Assembly: GCA_025465385.1 (NCBI GenBank)
Contig: JAODNG010000329.1
Coordinates: 1-7,898, forward strand
Origin: Pseudonocardiales bacterium
GTDB taxonomy: Bacteria; Actinomycetota; Actinomycetes; Mycobacteriales; Pseudonocardiaceae
Length of the DNA: 7,898 bases
Direction: 5' to 3'
The notes beneath the pieces were generated by a model. That model was not told the origin of the DNA and ran no database searches. It saw only the letters and a list, made by a program, of their open reading frames with translations. Below are positions 6,220 to 7,898 of the stretch, piece after piece (position 1 is the first letter of the stretch; each line of letters opens with the position of its first letter). A program made the translations under genes and the position numbers.

Positions 6220-7731
6220 CTAGGGGTTCGTTTCGGTGGTCAACTCGGCCGGGTCACCAGCGAGAGCAGCGAGAATCAGGGATCGCCGCGGCATCGAGGG
6301 CCGATCTCCTGCGCTTTCCGCGTGCAGCGCGCGGGCGCGGTCCAGCAGCTCCGGGTTCCCGGCAAGCCGTTCGACCGGGTCGAGCGCGTTGATCCGGCGC
6401 GCCACGGCGCGCAATAGGGCGGGGTCTCGGGCCGCGGTCGGGTAAACAATGAAGCTCAGGAACAACGGGAGACTGACGGCGGGGTCGGTGATGTCGATCG
6501 GTTCACCGGACCACCACCGGGCGCGGTCCCGGTCCTCGGCACTGACTGCGTAAAACCGCGCCGACACGTCAGCGCCGACCTCGGATTCAAAGTAGGTGAC
6601 CAGATCTATGTCGTCGATGGCGCGGTCAGCAAGGTCGGCCAGGCGGACGGCGTGCCAGAGCGACAAGGACGCTCCGAACGCGAACGTCGGGTTGGTGTGG
6701 CAGCGCGCGTCCCCGATCGGTATCAGCCCGGTCAGCAACGGTCCGTTGTCGTCCACGACATTGAGCAGCTGATTTCGCAGTTGCCCCATCGGCAGTACAC
6801 CACTCACCGGGTTCGACGGCTCCAGCCAGGCCGCCAGCCCCGGCAGCCGGACGGCGATCCGCTGAAACGCGGCTGGGCCACGCAGCTCGCGGAAGGCGCG
6901 ATCCCAGGGCGGGACCATAATGGACAGGCAGAACGTGCGATTGTCGCCGAGGAAAGTCGCGAAGGCCAGGTAACCCAGATCGCCGCGGGGACCGCCGAGC
7001 AACGATGCGTATGGCGGTATCGGCTCGCCGTCCCGGAATCGATAGTGCCGACTGTAATAGAGCAGGCCGCACTCAGAACTGACCGACGGCAGCGGCCGGG
7101 CACCGGCCGCGGACAACCAATCCGAGGTGCGGGAGCGCCGTCCGGCCGCGTCCACGACGAGATCCGCGGTCATCGACTCCCCGCTCGCCAGCTCCACTCC
7201 CACGACGTGTGCGGCGTGGCCGCGAGGACGCAGGCGCAGCCCGATCACCTCGGTCGCGCGGTGCGTGACCCGCGGCTGCGCTGCGACCGCGGTGAGGAGT
7301 GCGGCATCGAAGACAGGGCGCCGGCACGCCACGGTCGCCAAGTCCTCATCCCCTGCTTCCCTGGCGGCATCGCACAGAAAGCTGTCTTGTTTCACCTCGG
7401 TGGCGCCCACCTCACGTACGGCGGCGTACACGTCCGCGAAGCGGTCGCGGAGCAGGGAACGAGCCAGCCCGAGGAAGTTGTGCGGCTGCCGAAATTGAGC
7501 AATACCGCGCCGTTGCCACCGCTGAAACACCTCGTCCGCGGACCAGCCGTCGAACAACTGCACGTCACCTCGGTCAAGCACGACCACCTCATGGGCACCG
7601 CGAGCGAAAGCCAGCGCGGCGGCACACCCCGCAACGCCCGCGCCGAGCACGATGACGCGCACCGGTACAGCATCCCGCAAGTCGAAGGCCGTGACCATGG
7701 TCTCTGCACCCACGGTACTCACGGTGCTCAT
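6220..7731 (-). CDS. FAD-dependent oxidoreductase (class A monooxygenase-like)
   Basis: This 503-residue protein has the class A flavoprotein framework. The Rossmann dinucleotide motif VIVLGAGVAG (26-35) ends its second strand at VVVLDRGD (49-56). CRRPVFDAALL (136-146) is the usual FAD-side arginine region, DLVVDAAGRRSRTSDWL (190-206) the second conserved strand, and IPIGDARCHTNPTFAFGASL (337-356) carries the GD motif that contacts the FAD ribityl chain. The layout and length resemble polyketide epoxidases of the MonCI type, and also UbiH-like hydroxylases and reductases; the halogenase WxWxIP motif is not present. I see no signal peptide or membrane segment. The ATG at 7731 has little ribosome site, and ATG 7698 (residue 12) is an alternative. 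It begins 10 bp after the stop of the SCP2-like gene, so the two are probably co-transcribed. I found no TTA codon. The family is secure; the substrate and reaction are unknown. Confidence 0.88.
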   Translation of the reverse strand: MSTVSTVGAETMVTAFDLRDAVPVRVIVLGAGVAGCAAALAFARGAHEVVVLDRGDVQLFDGWSADEVFQRWQRRGIAQFRQPHNFLGLARSLLRDRFADVYAAVREVGATEVKQDSFLCDAAREAGDEDLATVACRRPVFDAALLTAVAAQPRVTHRATEVIGLRLRPRGHAAHVVGVELASGESMTADLVVDAAGRRSRTSDWLSAAGARPLPSVSSECGLLYYSRHYRFRDGEPIPPYASLLGGPRGDLGYLAFATFLGDNRTFCLSIMVPPWDRAFRELRGPAAFQRIAVRLPGLAAWLEPSNPVSGVLPMGQLRNQLLNVVDDNGPLLTGLIPIGDARCHTNPTFAFGASLSLWHAVRLADLADRAIDDIDLVTYFESEVGADVSARFYAVSAEDRDRARWWSGEPIDITDPAVSLPLFLSFIVYPTAARDPALLRAVARRINALDPVERLAGNPELLDRARALHAESAGDRPSMPRRSLILAALAGDPAELTTETNP

Positions 7732-7741
7732 GACCGGTCTG

Positions 7742-7898
7742 TCAGGGATTGCGTATCAGCGACCTGAACTTCAGCCCCAGCCACGGCTTGCGGCCCCAGG
7801 CTATGAGCTGACCCTTGGCGATCGCGTTCCACTGGCTCTGGCGCTGCCAGAACACCATGAAAAACGCTGCGGGATCGGCCAGGATATGGCAGTCGACC
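7742..7898 (-). CDS. SCP2-like sterol/lipid-binding protein, C-terminal fragment
   Basis: Only the last 51 residues are in the window; the start lies beyond the right edge. The sequence (DCHILADPAAFFMVFWQRQS, then QWNAIAKGQLIAWGRKPWLG and LKFRSLIRNP) has the pattern I associate with the end of bacterial SCP2-like sterol-carrier domains. These have an ADPxAF strand-helix, a helix with SQWxxIAxGxLxAWGRKPWLG, and a short tail. Such domains form a hydrophobic pocket for lipids or other non-polar ligands. The TGA at 7744-7742 is 10 bp before the flavoprotein ATG on the same strand, so the pair probably form an operon, possibly presenting a hydrophobic substrate to the oxidase. The family call is from memory of the motif and the fragment is short. 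Confidence 0.65.
   Translation of the reverse strand, partial: VDCHILADPAAFFMVFWQRQSQWNAIAKGQLIAWGRKPWLGLKFRSLIRNP

Noticed and set aside
6195..7761. 12-bp inverted repeat (CGCTGATACGCA at 6195-6206, reverse complement at 7750-7761) flanking the flavoprotein gene
   Set aside because: The right copy lies inside the SCP2-like coding sequence, there is no transposase or target duplication, and a few 12-bp matches are expected by chance in a window this size.
6652..7767. 371-residue plus-strand open frame
   Set aside because: It is antisense to the well-supported flavoprotein gene and has no recognisable motif; long antisense frames are common in GC-rich genes.

Overview
The window is GC-rich actinomycete DNA from the edge of a type I polyketide gene cluster. 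The evidence is the dense high-GC coding, a modular ketosynthase, an LAL-type LuxR regulator and a GAF/LuxR regulator relic. I cannot name the genus. Four of the six intact or partial genes lie on the minus strand in the same direction as the polyketide synthase (PKS), or share that strand on the far side of the relic.

Layout, left to right. 1-1624 (minus): the 5' end of a modular PKS, with an ACP-like domain and then a complete KS that runs off the left edge. 1625-1942: 318 bp of non-coding DNA with a 7-6-7 palindrome, the control region of the PKS. 1943-4768 (minus): a 941-residue LAL regulator. 4769-4863: a short spacer with an inverted repeat and a T-run. 4864-5316 (minus): a 150-residue hemerythrin-like HHE protein. 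5331-5734 (plus): the wreck of a LuxR regulator with its middle missing and its C-terminal helix-turn-helix in another frame. 5811-6155 (plus): a small zinc-ribbon protein. 6220-7731 (minus): a class A-type flavoprotein oxidoreductase. 7742-7898 (minus): the C-terminal end of an SCP2-like protein, probably in one operon with the flavoprotein.

Likely logic: the LAL regulator controls the PKS next to it. Rare TTA leucine codons occur in the HHE gene (1), the LAL gene (3) and the PKS start (2), and I found none in the flavoprotein gene. This would allow a bldA-like tRNA check on the regulator-PKS block if the host is a Streptomyces-like actinomycete. The flavoprotein and SCP2 partner may be tailoring functions or may lie outside the cluster; the degraded regulator and the strand switches suggest a patched boundary.

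The most unusual feature is the N-terminal ACP-like domain of the PKS. It keeps the ACP fold pattern, but the phosphopantetheine serine is replaced by arginine (R61), so it cannot be a working carrier. It sits in front of a KS with an intact Cys-His-Lys-His catalytic set.
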